From contig OZ242287.1 of assembly GCA_965207495.1 (NCBI GenBank), positions 5,208,001 through 5,272,000 of the forward strand: a stretch of 64,000 bases of DNA, given 5' to 3'. Both the position numbers and the translations under genes were made by a program. The stretch's first letter is position 1, and each line of letters starts with the position of its first letter. This DNA is from Bin5 sp965207495 (GTDB taxonomy: Bacteria > Chloroflexota > Anaerolineae > Caldilineales > Caldilineaceae). The notes beneath the pieces were generated by a model, which saw only the letters and a list, made by a program, of their open reading frames with translations, was not told where the DNA came from and ran no database searches. Positions 1 through 10,703 of the stretch are shown piece after piece.

Positions 1-2
1 CG

Positions 3-734
3 CAGTATCCGGCGGCCACGTTCGAACTGCTTGCTGGTCTAGTGCCTGAGAGTTGCAGGCCGAGGGCGGTCCTTGATGCGGGTTGCGGGACTGGTTTTGT
101 GGCGCGTCCGCTGGCGCGGCTGGTGGACAGAGTTGATGCGGTGGACTTTTCGGGAGCGGCTATTCGGGAGGGCAGGCGGTTGCCGGGCGGCGATCGCCCG
201 AATTTACGTTGGATCGAAGGGCCTATCGAGACGGCGGCTGTTGAGCCGCCCTATGGTCTGATCACGGCGGGGGCCAGTCTGCACTGGTTTGATTGGGATG
301 TGGCTTTCGCTCGCTTCGCGCGGCTGCTGACGGCGGAGGGGCTGTTTGTCGCGGTGGGGATGGACCATGAGAGGCCGGACTGGATGCGAGAGGAGCTGGG
401 TCCGGTGCTGGCGCGCTATTCGATGAACAAGGAGTTTGCGCCGTACAGCGCGGCGGGAATCCTGGCAGAGCTGGAGGAGCGGGGACTTTTCCGTTTGATG
501 GGCAGCGCACAGACCGACACGATCGAGTGGCGGCAGCCTATTGGCGAGTGGGTGGAGAGCATCCATGCGCGCAACGGCTTTTCGCGGGACCGGATGGACC
601 CGAGGGAGGCGGCGGAGGCTGACGCGCTATTTGCTGAGATCGCGTCGCGCCATGCGGATGGTGGGGACGGCATGATCAGGCATCGTTACGCGGGCAAGTT
701 GCTGTGGGGGCGGCCGTTGCTACCGGAGGGTTAG
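3..734 (+). CDS. Class I SAM-dependent methyltransferase (5' end outside window)
   Basis: The frame is open from the window edge, so the start lies upstream. Its first visible residues (QYPAATFELLAGLVP) read like the N-terminal region of this family. The SAM-binding glycine motif LDAGCGTGF follows, then an acidic VDAVDFSG segment that would hold the ribose, and a later ASLHWFDWD motif typical of ubiquinone/menaquinone-biosynthesis-like (Methyltransf_11) enzymes. About 244 codons are visible, close to full length for the family. The methyl acceptor cannot be told from the sequence. It ends 18 bases before the stop codon of the converging herA gene. Confidence 0.85.
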   Translation, partial: QYPAATFELLAGLVPESCRPRAVLDAGCGTGFVARPLARLVDRVDAVDFSGAAIREGRRLPGGDRPNLRWIEGPIETAAVEPPYGLITAGASLHWFDWDVAFARFARLLTAEGLFVAVGMDHERPDWMREELGPVLARYSMNKEFAPYSAAGILAELEERGLFRLMGSAQTDTIEWRQPIGEWVESIHARNGFSRDRMDPREAAEADALFAEIASRHADGGDGMIRHRYAGKLLWGRPLLPEG

Positions 735-751
735 ACGGGGCGTGGGAGCGT

Positions 752-2416
<1,665 letters not shown>

Positions 2417-2458
2417 AGTTGGTCAGATTTGTCAGGTGATGGCTGGTCACTGCCCGGC

Positions 2459-3076
2459 TCATCCGGCCGGTTGCACAATGGACTTCCAGGCTACGTTGTC
2501 GCGCATGACCTGGAGGATGGCCTTTTCGTGGGGGAAGAGGCTGCCCAAGCGGTCGATGATCTCCAGCAGGAGGGCGGGGACCAGCGGGTTGTTAAGCGCG
2601 AGGAGCGCGGCGGCGTAGCGCAGGGTCAATTTGTCGCGCGGGTCGCGATGGAACTGCCGGACTTCCCCGTCGGTCAGTTGGCGTACAGTGGCGTTGACCT
2701 CGGCGGCCAGCCGGGGCGTCCCCTGTTGGGGGCCGGCGTCGTCTTGCCAGCCCAGGGCCAAGATGCCGACCAGCATGGCGGTCTCGTCGATCAGGTCGGG
2801 GGTGAACACGGCCTGCTCCGATTGGGAAGTGAGGCGGGGGCCCAGGTTGGTAAAGTTCGGATTGATGAGAAGTGTGTTGTAGATGACGCCGATCAGGCAT
2901 GGGGCGTCGGCGGCCGGAGCAGCGGCGGGCTGCTGGGGCAGGTCGATGGCGACGAAAGCGCCGAAGGCATAGGCGTTGGGCGCGGGACGCTGCTCGCGTT
3001 CGAAGGGGCTGGCGAGCTGGCAGACGTAGTCGATATGTGAATTGGAGTTGACGATGATGCCGATCCGGTCTGTCAT
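2459..3076 (-). CDS. Small HAS-barrel-like protein upstream of herA
   Basis: 205 residues without a firmly recognised family. The opening (IGIIVNSNSHIDYVCQL), the later FGAFVAI strand and the LIGVIYNTLL strand resemble the HAS-barrel fold at the N-terminus of HerA. The second half is mostly helical, with TPRLAAEVNATV and LRYAAALLALNNPLVPALLLEIIDRL stretches. There is no signal peptide or membrane segment. It is transcribed just ahead of herA, so a role as a HerA partner or regulator is an inference from position. It is not NurA: I see none of the conserved acidic nuclease motifs. The start is the first ATG; no good ribosome site is visible before it. Confidence 0.55.
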   Translation of the reverse strand: MTDRIGIIVNSNSHIDYVCQLASPFEREQRPAPNAYAFGAFVAIDLPQQPAAAPAADAPCLIGVIYNTLLINPNFTNLGPRLTSQSEQAVFTPDLIDETAMLVGILALGWQDDAGPQQGTPRLAAEVNATVRQLTDGEVRQFHRDPRDKLTLRYAAALLALNNPLVPALLLEIIDRLGSLFPHEKAILQVMRDNVAWKSIVQPAG

Positions 3077-3639
3077 GTGTATATTGAATCAGAATATTTG
3101 TTCGATGGCAAATCGAGAGGGGGCGGAGTTGTATTCCAGATTTGGGGTGGGAACAGCTTGGCGGGAGATTGTGCCGGCGGTGGCTGGAATTGTCTAGCGG
3201 TTCTTGGAGAGACGTGGGGCAGGGTGCAGGCCTGGCCTTTACCGGGGGTTCCGTTGATTAGGGGGCACAGGGCAAGCACAGTGCAGGTATAGGGCCTGCC
3301 CCTACCGGAGCGTTTGGGGGGAATACTGTTGGCTTGGCAAGATGATGGCGAATAGCCAGCACGGTGGCTAGTAAGGGCGGGGCGTTGCGGGGGCGCAGCC
3401 CCTGCACAAGGGAGGGCCGAAGGCCCGGACGCCCAAAGGCGAGGAGAGAGTGAAGAGGAGTGAGGAGAGAGTTTAACCGATTGGTCTGTCCGAGATGGGA
3501 ACTGGAACTGACGGTGGCTTGGTTGCAGCAAGAGGTATGCGAGAGTTCGCTCCCATTTTGGGATGCACCCAGGCAGATTAGCAGGGGGTGGGCGGCGCCT
3601 GGGGAGCGGGGCAGGCGGTAGATTGCAGGTTACCGGGCG
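3077..3639. other. Gene-free stretch between the herA operon and the sugar transporter operon
   Basis: 563 bases with no convincing gene on either strand. It holds one copy of the double-hairpin intergenic repeat described separately. Upstream of that are two imperfect repeats of a GC-rich CCTACCGG-containing segment, near 3225-3255 and 3285-3312. The short open frames here are low in coding character and look like by-products of high GC content. Confidence 0.6.
3360..3470. repeat. Intergenic double-hairpin repeat, copy 1
   Basis: The core GGGCGGGGCGTTGCGG is followed by a strong hairpin (TGCGGGGGC, loop GCA, GCCCCTGCA, including one G.T pair). A second short hairpin comes next (GGGCC, loop GAA, GGCCC). 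The same layout recurs at 10704, 45357 and 58242, always between genes. Copies 1 and 2 also share a purine-rich tail containing GTGAGGAGAGAG. Confidence 0.85.
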
Positions 3640-4512
3640 TTAGCGGCCGCCCATGCCGGAGAGGGTGATTCCCTCGACGAAGCGTTTCTGGGCGAAGACG
3701 TAGACGAGGAGGACGGGCAGCAGGGCGATGACGGAGCCGGCCATGAGCAGGTGCCAGTCGGTGTTGTACTGGCCGCGGAAGGTGGCGAGACCGACGGGGA
3801 TGGTGCGGGTGGCGTTGGAGTTGGAGACGACGAGGGGCCAGAGGAAGTCGTTCCACGAGCCGAGAAAGACGAAGATTGTGAGGGCGGCGAGGACGGGCCC
3901 GCTCAGTGGCATGATGACCTGCGCCCAGATGCGAAAAGAGGAGGCGCCGTCCATACGGGCGGCCTCATCCATCTCGACGGGGATACCGCGGAAATATTGA
4001 CGGAGCAGAAAGACGGCGAAGACGGAAAAGGCGGTGGGGACGATGAGCGCGTAGAAGGTGTCGAACCAGCGCAGGTAGCGGACGAGGATGAAATTGGGGA
4101 TCATGGTCACGTGGAAGGGGATCATGAGCGTGGCCAGGTAGACGAGAAAGAGGGCTTCCCTGCCGCGGAAGCGTAGGCGGCCGAAGGCGAAGGCGGCCAG
4201 CGAGGAGGTCAGGATCTGGAGCGTGGTCACGCAAACGGCGACGAAGAGGCTGTTAAGGTAGAAGCGTCCGAATGGCATCGCCTGCACTGTGTCCAGGTAG
4301 TTCCGCCAGACGACAGGGTTGGGAACGAGGGAGGGGGGGTAGGTAAAGATCTGCGGAGGCGACTTCAGCGAGGTGGCGAGCATCCAGCCGAATGGCAGCA
4401 GCATGCCGAGGCTGCCCAGGATCAAGGCAACGTGAAGCAACAGGTGCCCGTTTTTGAATTTCGCGCCTGTTGCGGCTTCGGGGCGCAGAGAGGCAGGCGT
4501 AGTTGTGGTCAC
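3640..4512 (-). CDS. Carbohydrate ABC transporter permease, MalG type
   Basis: 290 residues with about six membrane helices, the first at roughly 25-48. The cytoplasmic EAA loop that docks the ATPase subunit reads EAARMDGA at 183-190, followed by the expected IMPLSGPVLAAL. It is the inner-membrane partner of the MalF-like permease encoded upstream. The GTG start overlaps the stop of that gene by four bases (GTGA), so the two are translationally coupled. Family knowledge places it in the CUT1 group, which imports oligosaccharides, polyols or glycerol phosphates. The actual sugar is unknown. No ATPase gene is nearby, so a shared MsiK-like ATPase is likely. Confidence 0.93.
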   Translation of the reverse strand: MTTTTPASLRPEAATGAKFKNGHLLLHVALILGSLGMLLPFGWMLATSLKSPPQIFTYPPSLVPNPVVWRNYLDTVQAMPFGRFYLNSLFVAVCVTTLQILTSSLAAFAFGRLRFRGREALFLVYLATLMIPFHVTMIPNFILVRYLRWFDTFYALIVPTAFSVFAVFLLRQYFRGIPVEMDEAARMDGASSFRIWAQVIMPLSGPVLAALTIFVFLGSWNDFLWPLVVSNSNATRTIPVGLATFRGQYNTDWHLLMAGSVIALLPVLLVYVFAQKRFVEGITLSGMGGR

Positions 4513-5462
4513 GATTCCCCGCCGGCTTCGTAGTGCACCCAGCGTCGTTGGAGGCGCGTCTGCACGAGGGTAAAGATAAAGATGAAGATAAAGAGCACCC
4601 AGGCGACGGCGGCTCCTCTGCCCATGCGTTGGAATTCGAAGGCCATCTGGTAGATATAGTAGACGATTGTGAGCGTGGCCTGGGCGGGGCCGCCCTGGGT
4701 CATCACGAAGGCCTCGCTGAAGAGCTGGAAGGCGCCGATCATCTGGATGACCATGAGGAAGAAGGTCGTAGGACTGACCATGGGAAAGGTTACGAAGCGG
4801 AAGCGCTGCCAGGGGCTGGCTCCGTCGACCTTGGCGGCATCGTACAGTTCAGTCGGCACGCCCTGCAGTGCGGCCAGGTAGATCACCATAGTAAAGCCGG
4901 TGTTCTTCCAAAGAGTCAGGATAACGACGGCAGGTTTGGCCCAGTCGGGATCGTTGAGCCAGTCGGGGGGGCGGACGGGGAGGCCGGTCGTAGCCGCCAG
5001 TTCCCAGACAGCCGCAGCCAGGATGCCGAAATCGCGGTTGAAGAACCACTGAAAGACGAGGGCAGCTGCGACGATTGTCGTCACAACCGGCATGAAATAG
5101 ATCAGGCGGTAGATTTCGAGCCCGCGCATGCCCTGGTTGAGCGCAACCGCGAGCAGGAGGCCGAAAGCGAGTTGAAGGGGGACGATGGTGACGATGAAGT
5201 AGAAGGTGTTGAAGAGGACTTTGCGAAAGACGCGGTCATTGGTGAGAAGCTGCGTGTAGTTCTCGATGCCGACGAACTCGGGCGGGGAGAGCAGATTCCA
5301 GTCGTAGAAACTGAGTGCGAGGGATGCGATCACCGGAATGGCGACGAAGATCAGGAAGCCGGCGAAGCTGGGCAGCAGGAACAGATAGGCTTCCCACTGC
5401 TGGTCCGGCCGGTAACGGCGCCAGCGGGACACGGAGGTTTGCGAGGAAACGGAGGCGGTCAT
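4509..5462 (-). CDS. Carbohydrate ABC transporter permease, MalF type
   Basis: 317 residues. A short basic N-terminus precedes membrane helix 1 at about 26-52 (LFLLPSFAGFLIFVAIPVIA). Five further helices follow, and the EAA-type loop DAAKVDGA lies at 208-215. It pairs with the MalG-type permease, whose gene overlaps its stop by four bases. It lies 71 bases downstream of the binding-protein gene, with a perfect 14-bp palindrome in the gap, so it probably belongs to the same operon but at lower output. Substrate not determinable. Confidence 0.93.
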   Translation of the reverse strand: MTASVSSQTSVSRWRRYRPDQQWEAYLFLLPSFAGFLIFVAIPVIASLALSFYDWNLLSPPEFVGIENYTQLLTNDRVFRKVLFNTFYFIVTIVPLQLAFGLLLAVALNQGMRGLEIYRLIYFMPVVTTIVAAALVFQWFFNRDFGILAAAVWELAATTGLPVRPPDWLNDPDWAKPAVVILTLWKNTGFTMVIYLAALQGVPTELYDAAKVDGASPWQRFRFVTFPMVSPTTFFLMVIQMIGAFQLFSEAFVMTQGGPAQATLTIVYYIYQMAFEFQRMGRGAAVAWVLFIFIFIFTLVQTRLQRRWVHYEAGGES

Positions 5463-5487
5463 AGGAGCAGTGGATAGTGGATAGTGT

Positions 5488-5517
5488 CCAGTGGCCAGTC
5501 CTGGGACTGGCCACTGG
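5488..5517. repeat. Perfect 14-bp palindrome between binding-protein and permease genes
   Basis: CCAGTGGCCAGTCC at 5488-5501, two bases, then its exact reverse complement at 5504-5517. In the operon transcript this forms a very stable hairpin just after the binding-protein stop codon. There is no T-tract, so it is more likely an mRNA-stability or attenuation element than a full terminator. In sugar ABC operons such hairpins commonly let the binding protein be made in excess of the permeases. Confidence 0.8.
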
Positions 5518-5533
5518 TACTAGTCACTGCGTA

Positions 5534-6880
5534 TTACTTAGGGAATCCGTTGTCGGCCAGGAAGGCGTCCACCTGCTCGCAGATGGCAGTCAAGCCGTCC
5601 GGGACAGAGACCTCACCGATGAGGATTTGTTGGCGGCCGGGGCTGATGAAGGATCCGTTGATCTCGCTCCATTCGACAAAGTAGCCGATGCGGCCCATGC
5701 GCGCGTTTTCGCCTTCGGTGATGAAGGCCTGGCGGTTGGCAGGCGGCTGGCCACTGTTGAGGAAGGCGTCGGATTTGGCGGTGGACTGCAGGGCGGGCAG
5801 GATTTCGCCGGAGGCGGTGTAGATGCGCTGGCCGCCGTCGGTGCTCTGGAGCCAACTCAGGAAAGTCCAGGCCTCGTCCTTGTTGTCACTGAGCGCGCTC
5901 ATAACCCAAGCTGCGCCGCCGGCGGCGGAGGCACGCTGGCCGTCAGCAGGAATGGGAATGACCGAGACATCGTAGTTCATGCCGGCGGCGTTGAAGGCAG
6001 AGACGCGGCTGGCGTTCTGAATAATCATCGCGACCTGACCGCTCTGGAAGACAGCGGCGTCACCACCGGCCTGGCCCATGTTGGATGGAGGCATGAAATA
6101 GTTGCTGTCGAGCATGTCCTTGAAGAACTGCACGGCCTCGACGGCTCCCTCATCGGCCAAAGCGCAGCGCGAGGGGTTGCGCATGTCATCGAGAGCGGTG
6201 CCGCGATTCTGCATTATCCAGATCATCCACTTGCCGCCCTCCATGCCCAAGGCATAGCGGTTGACGCGGCCGCTGTCATCGACATCGGTAAGCAGTTCTG
6301 AAACGGCTGCCAGATCGTCCCATGTCCAGGTATCATCCGGGTAGGGGGCGCCGACTTCGTCGAAGATGTCGATGTTGTAGTAGAGCACCTCAAGGCCGAT
6401 GTCGCGCGGGAAGCCGTAGACGCTGCCCTCGTACATGCCGTACTGCAGCAGAGACGGCCAGTAGTCGTCTGTGTTGTAGCCGCTGGCCTCGATCCAGGGG
6501 TCAAGGTTTTCCAGCACGCCCTGCGAGGCATAGTTCACGATGGGCGAGAGGAACAGGACGTCGGGGATGACCGACGAGTCACCGCTGGCCCAGAGGGTCT
6601 GGATCTTGGTGAAGTAGTCGCCCCAGGGTTCGGCCAGAATCTCGATCACGATATCCGAGTTCTCTTCCATGAAGGCATCGGCCACGGATTGGTGGGTGGC
6701 TACCTCTGAGGGGCTTCCCCACATGGCCCATGTAATGGTAACCGGGCCTTCGTCGGCCATCTCCATGCCGCTATCTGCTGCCGGTGCGATGGGGGCGCAA
6801 GCAGAGATAAGCAAGGCGGCCAACGCCAAGACGATCAGCGCTGTGAAACTGAAACGGTTCTGCCATTGTCGAATCTTCAT
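5534..6880 (-). CDS. Extracellular sugar-binding lipoprotein (solute-binding family 1)
   Basis: 448 residues from the ATG at 6880, which follows a clear GGGAGGAACC ribosome site; an upstream ATG at 6931 lacks one. A lipoprotein signal (basic MKIRQWQNRF, hydrophobic core, lipobox LISAC with Cys28) anchors it to the membrane. The mature part has the family 1 pattern: ITWAMWGSPSE near the start, PDVLFLSPIVNYASQGVLENLDPWI, GFPRDIGLEVLYYN, and a late GGAAWVMSALSDNKDEAWTFLSWL. It would deliver a sugar or glycoside to the two downstream permeases and is the first gene of the operon. Confidence 0.93.
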   Translation of the reverse strand: MKIRQWQNRFSFTALIVLALAALLISACAPIAPAADSGMEMADEGPVTITWAMWGSPSEVATHQSVADAFMEENSDIVIEILAEPWGDYFTKIQTLWASGDSSVIPDVLFLSPIVNYASQGVLENLDPWIEASGYNTDDYWPSLLQYGMYEGSVYGFPRDIGLEVLYYNIDIFDEVGAPYPDDTWTWDDLAAVSELLTDVDDSGRVNRYALGMEGGKWMIWIMQNRGTALDDMRNPSRCALADEGAVEAVQFFKDMLDSNYFMPPSNMGQAGGDAAVFQSGQVAMIIQNASRVSAFNAAGMNYDVSVIPIPADGQRASAAGGAAWVMSALSDNKDEAWTFLSWLQSTDGGQRIYTASGEILPALQSTAKSDAFLNSGQPPANRQAFITEGENARMGRIGYFVEWSEINGSFISPGRQQILIGEVSVPDGLTAICEQVDAFLADNGFPK

Positions 6881-7000
6881 TAGGTTCCTCCCTAAGTACA
6901 TCTGAAACTGCGAATGAATGGTCGCATGCACTCCTGCTCTGGAGGAGCGCGGTGGGGTTGCGTCAACTGCTGAAATGCCGCGAGTAAGCGCGGTCTGCCT

Positions 7001-7029
7001 ATTGTACAGGATTCGAGATTGCGGTTCAA
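7001..7029 (-). promoter_or_regulatory. Sigma-70-type promoter of the sugar transporter operon
   Basis: On the minus strand TTGAAC (7029-7024), a 17-base spacer and TACAAT (7006-7001) make a near-consensus promoter about 120 bases upstream of the binding-protein start. No clear operator dyad was found between it and the gene. Confidence 0.65.
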
Positions 7030-7114
7030 ACGCAACTTTTCCTAGCCCCGCTCTCTGTCGGGCTGCCAGCGTGATTTACCAGGGTCAATTGACTTCTTTC
7101 CGGGCAAGATGCTT

Positions 7115-7984
7115 TCAGGAGGACTGACGGCGCAGTCGGGCCAATTCGGCTTCGATCGCCTGCAGCCTCTCTTCTGCCTGAAGGCGGGCGGCTGTTTCGG
7201 CCGCGGCCGCGGCAACAGCGGCCTGATATTTCAGAAGCACGTATCCCCGATATACTTCGTCAAGGGCGAGCTCTTCCAACTCCGGCAATTCATAGAGATG
7301 CGGGAGCCGAAACTGGAAGCCTGGCAACAGTTGTGAGCGGATCACCTCGCCGGCATCGGGTTCAATCTCTTCATATTGGCCTTCCGGGGTGAGGCGGTAG
7401 AAGTGCATGTGTTCGCCGGTGGGGTCGAGAATATAGTACTCCTGCACGCCGGCCAACGCATAGTCAAGCCTTTTCTCTTCGGTATCCCGTAAAACTTCGA
7501 CTTGCGTGGAATCGGACAGGAACTCGACAACGGCGTCACATACACCTGCAAAGGAGCGCTGGTCTACCCGTCCCCAGGAGACGGGGTTGTTATTTAGAAT
7601 GATGCCGATGTCCGGCTTGCGCACGGCTTTGCGAACCCCCGGCGGCTCGGCTGCGTCCTCCATGGTGAGGACAAAGCCAGTCTCCATATTGATCAGCTTG
7701 GCGTTGTCATGTGTTTTGACATACTGATGGAGAAGGGCAAGGAACCAGAATCCAAGATCGAGTTGCGGCGCGTTGGACGAGGGCTTTGCCTCCAGTATGC
7801 CGTTGTTCCATTCATAGCTGACGTCGATGTCGGGGTAGGGATTCTCGTACCATTTGTCCCAGTATTCTTGCAAGGTGACATGACGACCTTCGTCGGGCGC
7901 GAGTGGATTGACCGGCGCGGCACTACCCTTGGTCTGCTCTTTCTGTTCCTTTTGCAGATCATGCAGTGCTTCTGCAGATCTCAT
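7115..7984 (-). CDS. Uma2 family (DUF820) putative endonuclease
   Basis: 289 residues. The restriction-endonuclease-like core carries RKPDIGIIL (Asp125), CDAVVEFLS (Glu154), the RDTEEKRLDYALAGVQEYYILDP block and a closing FYRLTPEGQYEEI. These mark the Uma2 family, which is very abundant in cyanobacteria and Chloroflexota and whose role is unsettled. The last 50 or so residues are an Ala/Glu-rich coiled coil (AAAAAETAARLQAEERLQAI), a common add-on in this family. It is a single gene, divergent from nothing obvious and separated from the transporter operon by its promoter region. Confidence 0.85.
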   Translation of the reverse strand: MRSAEALHDLQKEQKEQTKGSAAPVNPLAPDEGRHVTLQEYWDKWYENPYPDIDVSYEWNNGILEAKPSSNAPQLDLGFWFLALLHQYVKTHDNAKLINMETGFVLTMEDAAEPPGVRKAVRKPDIGIILNNNPVSWGRVDQRSFAGVCDAVVEFLSDSTQVEVLRDTEEKRLDYALAGVQEYYILDPTGEHMHFYRLTPEGQYEEIEPDAGEVIRSQLLPGFQFRLPHLYELPELEELALDEVYRGYVLLKYQAAVAAAAAETAARLQAEERLQAIEAELARLRRQSS

Positions 7985-8106
7985 GCATTCTCCTCTTGCT
8001 CCGTCAGGACGAATCTTAACCCTTGGGCAACTGCCGGCTCTGTGTGGATTCTTACACAGTTCGCGTGACAGATTCCGGCCTGCGGCAGGGTGTCCTGTGC
8101 GGCCTG

Positions 8107-8586
8107 CTACTTTTTGCTTGCGGCCAGCGTGCGGCGGATCTGATCAAGGTGGGCTTCGCCGTGTTGGACGTAGAGTTCGAGCTGTCTGGCCAGGGTGACG
8201 GCTCCGCTCTCCGGGTGCTGGCCGGTGCGCTGCCAGGCGTCTTCGGGCAGGTTTTCCCAGAATATGACCCAGCGGGCGTGGAGCGCTTTCAGCAGGGCCA
8301 GGGAATCGGACAGTTCGGCGTTGCTGCCGTCGGTAAGCAGGGCCCATGCGCCCTCGTCGTAGGGCTTTAGGGTCGGATTGTCTTCGGTTGCCATGAGCTT
8401 GCAGCGCACATAGCTGTTAATGTGTGAATCGGCGATGTGATGGACGTTCTGGGCCACGGTCCATTCGTTGGGCAATGGTTGTGCGGTCAGTTCTTGCGGT
8501 GAAAGCCCGGTTATCAGTTCTTCGACCTGCTGCGGCAGGCGGCGGATCTTTTCGATCGCTTCTTCACGGGCGCCAGGTGCCGGCAT
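8107..8586 (-). CDS. DinB / YfiT-like four-helix-bundle protein
   Basis: 159 residues. The family pattern is visible: a helix start REEAIEKIRRLPQQVEELI, WTVAQNVHHIADSHINSY in the second helix with a metal-ligand His, and ELYVQHGEAHLDQIRR near the end carrying the paired His residues. DinB-like proteins bind a metal with three His and include thiol transferases. The substrate of this one cannot be inferred. It has no signal peptide and stands alone. Confidence 0.8.
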   Translation of the reverse strand: MPAPGAREEAIEKIRRLPQQVEELITGLSPQELTAQPLPNEWTVAQNVHHIADSHINSYVRCKLMATEDNPTLKPYDEGAWALLTDGSNAELSDSLALLKALHARWVIFWENLPEDAWQRTGQHPESGAVTLARQLELYVQHGEAHLDQIRRTLAASKK

Positions 8587-8649
8587 GTATGTTATTCCTC
8601 ATTGACAGGGTAGGTGTTCTGGACAGACGCTAATGTATGCGACAGCATT

Positions 8650-10428
8650 TTACTCCTGTCGCAGATCTGTTCTGGAAACGGTCAGCCGCTGCCCCGCTGC
8701 CGGCGCTGACACGGTTGACCATTCCCCGTCGGGCCAGCGGATCAGGAGGAGGCTGGGTTGGGATTCGGCGGGAAAGCCAAAGTGGAGCTGGCCGGGGTCG
8801 CTGGACAGGTAGCCTCGGGTTACGCGCACGTCGCGGCGCAGGCGGCCGGCGGGGGTTTCGAGAATGGCGGTTGCGCCGATGGCTGCCGGGTTGGCGCTGC
8901 CGGGCTGGCGCAACTCGACCTGTAAAGAAGCGCCGCCGCAGAGGCGATTTTCGAAGAGCTGGGCATTGCCGCGCAGGTTGTTGACGACGATATCGAGGTC
9001 GCCGTCACCGTCGAGGTCGCCCTGGGCTGCGCCGCGTCCGCCGCGCTCGCTGCCGAGGCCCCAGTCGGGCATGCGCTCGAAACGGCCGCCGGTGTTACGC
9101 AGGGCCTGATTGCGCTCGACCAGTTCATGGTCTGCCATGTGGGCGAAGGTCGTGGACTCGGCGAAGCCGTTTACGATGTAGATATCGAGCTGGCCGTCCT
9201 GGTCCAGATCGCCGAAGAGGCTGGACCAGCTCCAGCCGGTGGCGTCGAGCTGGCGGTCGCGCCCGAGATTTTGGAAGCCGCCGTCCTGGTTGGCGACGAG
9301 GAGCATGTTTTCCATGCGTTGTGGGTCGCCGGCGGGCAAGGGCGGGTGTTCGGCCTCCATGAGCGGCGCCCAGGCGCGCATTGTTTCGGGGTTTGTATCG
9401 GGCGGCTTCATGTCGCTGGCGAAGAGGGCGGTGCGGCCGGAGTTATCGACGTCGGCGAGGTCGAAGCTCATGGTACTGTGGGTCGTCTCGGGGAAGATGT
9501 TGGCCAGATGCCAACCGTCAGCGTCATTGCGCCAGAACTGATCGGGCAGGGCGAAGTCGTTGCCGACGAGCAGGTCGGGGCGGCCGTCGCCGTCCTCATC
9601 CCAGAGGGCGATGGCAAGGGCCTGGGCCTCTGTGGCGAGCCGTTGGGCGCGAAAGCCATTGGGCTCATTCCAGTGGATATAGACGCCGGCCTCATCTTTG
9701 AGGAGATACTCGCTGCCCAGCTCGGTGAGCAGGCCGATATCATAGGAGGCGGTGACGGCGTCCAGATCGCCGTCGGCGTCCAGATCGGCCCAATCGATGG
9801 CGTAGGCGGGCTTGGCAAGGCCGTTGACGAACTCTTGTATGAAGCGGCCGGGCTCGTTCGCGGCCAGGTCGGGGCCGCGGTTGCGCCAGAAATTTATTGC
9901 GCCGCCGACGCGTGTCAGCGCGAGGTCGGTCCAGCCGTCCCCGTCGATATCGACGGCGGCTACGGCGCGTGTGCGTCCGACCGGCATCTGCTCCTGGCGG
10001 AAGTTCAGGTTCCCTTCGTTCCAGAAGATGGAGTTGGGTTTGTCGTAGTTGCCGAGGACCAGATCAAGGTCGCCGTCGTTATCGAGGTCGTTGATGGCAA
10101 CACCGGCGCCGTTGGCTTCATACATGCGAATGATGCCGTCGGCGGTGGTGGTGATGTGGGGGAGGTCGTGGGTAACGAACTGGTCGTCACAGAGTTCGAC
10201 GTTGGGCCCGACCTGCTCGACCTGGACTGAAGCGGGCACTGTCAGGTTGAGGAGATCGTAGTTCGGGGCACAGCCGCTGAGCGCGAGGCAGAGTAGGGCA
10301 AGCAGAACAGCGGCGGCCGGGGTTCCGAAATTGACGGTTTGCTTGTTCGAAATAGCGGCAGAAACGTGTTGCCCATTCCCATATTCCTTCACGGATCTGT
10401 CTCCCAGTTGTGCTGAAAATAAAGTCAT
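8650..10428 (-). CDS. Exported lipoprotein with FG-GAP/VCBS repeats and ASPIC/UnbV end
   Basis: 592 residues. A lipoprotein-like signal has its hydrophobic core at about 38-50 and lipobox LALSGC with Cys53. At least six FG-GAP repeats follow, each built on a calcium-binding D.D.DG.LDL core (DLDNDGDLDLVLGNY, DIDGDGWTDLALTR, DLDADGDLDAVTAS, DLDQDGQLDIYIVNG, DLDGDGDLDIVVNN). The C-terminus (SLLLIRWPDGEWSTV) matches the ASPIC/UnbV module. Such proteins fold as extracellular beta-propellers and are found in CRTAC1-like families. The length is normal. The first ATG is 52 residues before the lipobox Cys, so the true start may be somewhat downstream. Confidence 0.88.
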   Translation of the reverse strand: MTLFSAQLGDRSVKEYGNGQHVSAAISNKQTVNFGTPAAAVLLALLCLALSGCAPNYDLLNLTVPASVQVEQVGPNVELCDDQFVTHDLPHITTTADGIIRMYEANGAGVAINDLDNDGDLDLVLGNYDKPNSIFWNEGNLNFRQEQMPVGRTRAVAAVDIDGDGWTDLALTRVGGAINFWRNRGPDLAANEPGRFIQEFVNGLAKPAYAIDWADLDADGDLDAVTASYDIGLLTELGSEYLLKDEAGVYIHWNEPNGFRAQRLATEAQALAIALWDEDGDGRPDLLVGNDFALPDQFWRNDADGWHLANIFPETTHSTMSFDLADVDNSGRTALFASDMKPPDTNPETMRAWAPLMEAEHPPLPAGDPQRMENMLLVANQDGGFQNLGRDRQLDATGWSWSSLFGDLDQDGQLDIYIVNGFAESTTFAHMADHELVERNQALRNTGGRFERMPDWGLGSERGGRGAAQGDLDGDGDLDIVVNNLRGNAQLFENRLCGGASLQVELRQPGSANPAAIGATAILETPAGRLRRDVRVTRGYLSSDPGQLHFGFPAESQPSLLLIRWPDGEWSTVSAPAAGQRLTVSRTDLRQE

Positions 10429-10561
10429 GTTGCGTTGTATCCAGTATATGCCGAAGGAAGGCGGCTGTCAACGAGTGACGAGATCAGGAATTGTACCGAT
10501 TTGGGTACCATGGGGACCAAGAGATTTTTATCGAGGACTGCTTTTGCAGGCTGTTGGCGGC

Positions 10562-10608
10562 GTTGCTGGGGAAGAATGGACACGGTGGCGAGTAAGGGCG
10601 GGGCGTTG
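10562..10608. repeat. Truncated leading part of the double-hairpin repeat
   Basis: It matches the 47 bases at 10684-10730 with one difference, including ACGGTGGCGAGTAAGGGCGG, then diverges exactly where the first hairpin would begin. It is best read as a partial copy made by local duplication. Confidence 0.75.
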
Positions 10609-10703
10609 TGAACTGCAGGGGTTAGGGGCTGGGGGCCAGGGGATTGAGACAGTACATGGGGGGTAGCCACTGTTGGCTAGACATGTTGCTGGGGAAGAAT
10701 GAA

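Noticed and set aside
4503..5477. Plus-strand open frame of 324 codons opposite the MalF permease gene
   Set aside because: It is rich in Asp, Glu and Gly with no family pattern, and the minus strand carries a clear permease. It is a shadow caused by codon bias.
7021..7034. GGTTCAAAC as a tRNA T-loop
   Set aside because: No matching acceptor stem, anticodon arm or D-loop around it. It is explained better as part of a promoter on the other strand.
9127..10230. Plus-strand open frame of 367 codons opposite the FG-GAP gene
   Set aside because: Repeats in it mirror the FG-GAP repeats of the true gene on the other strand; no independent signal.
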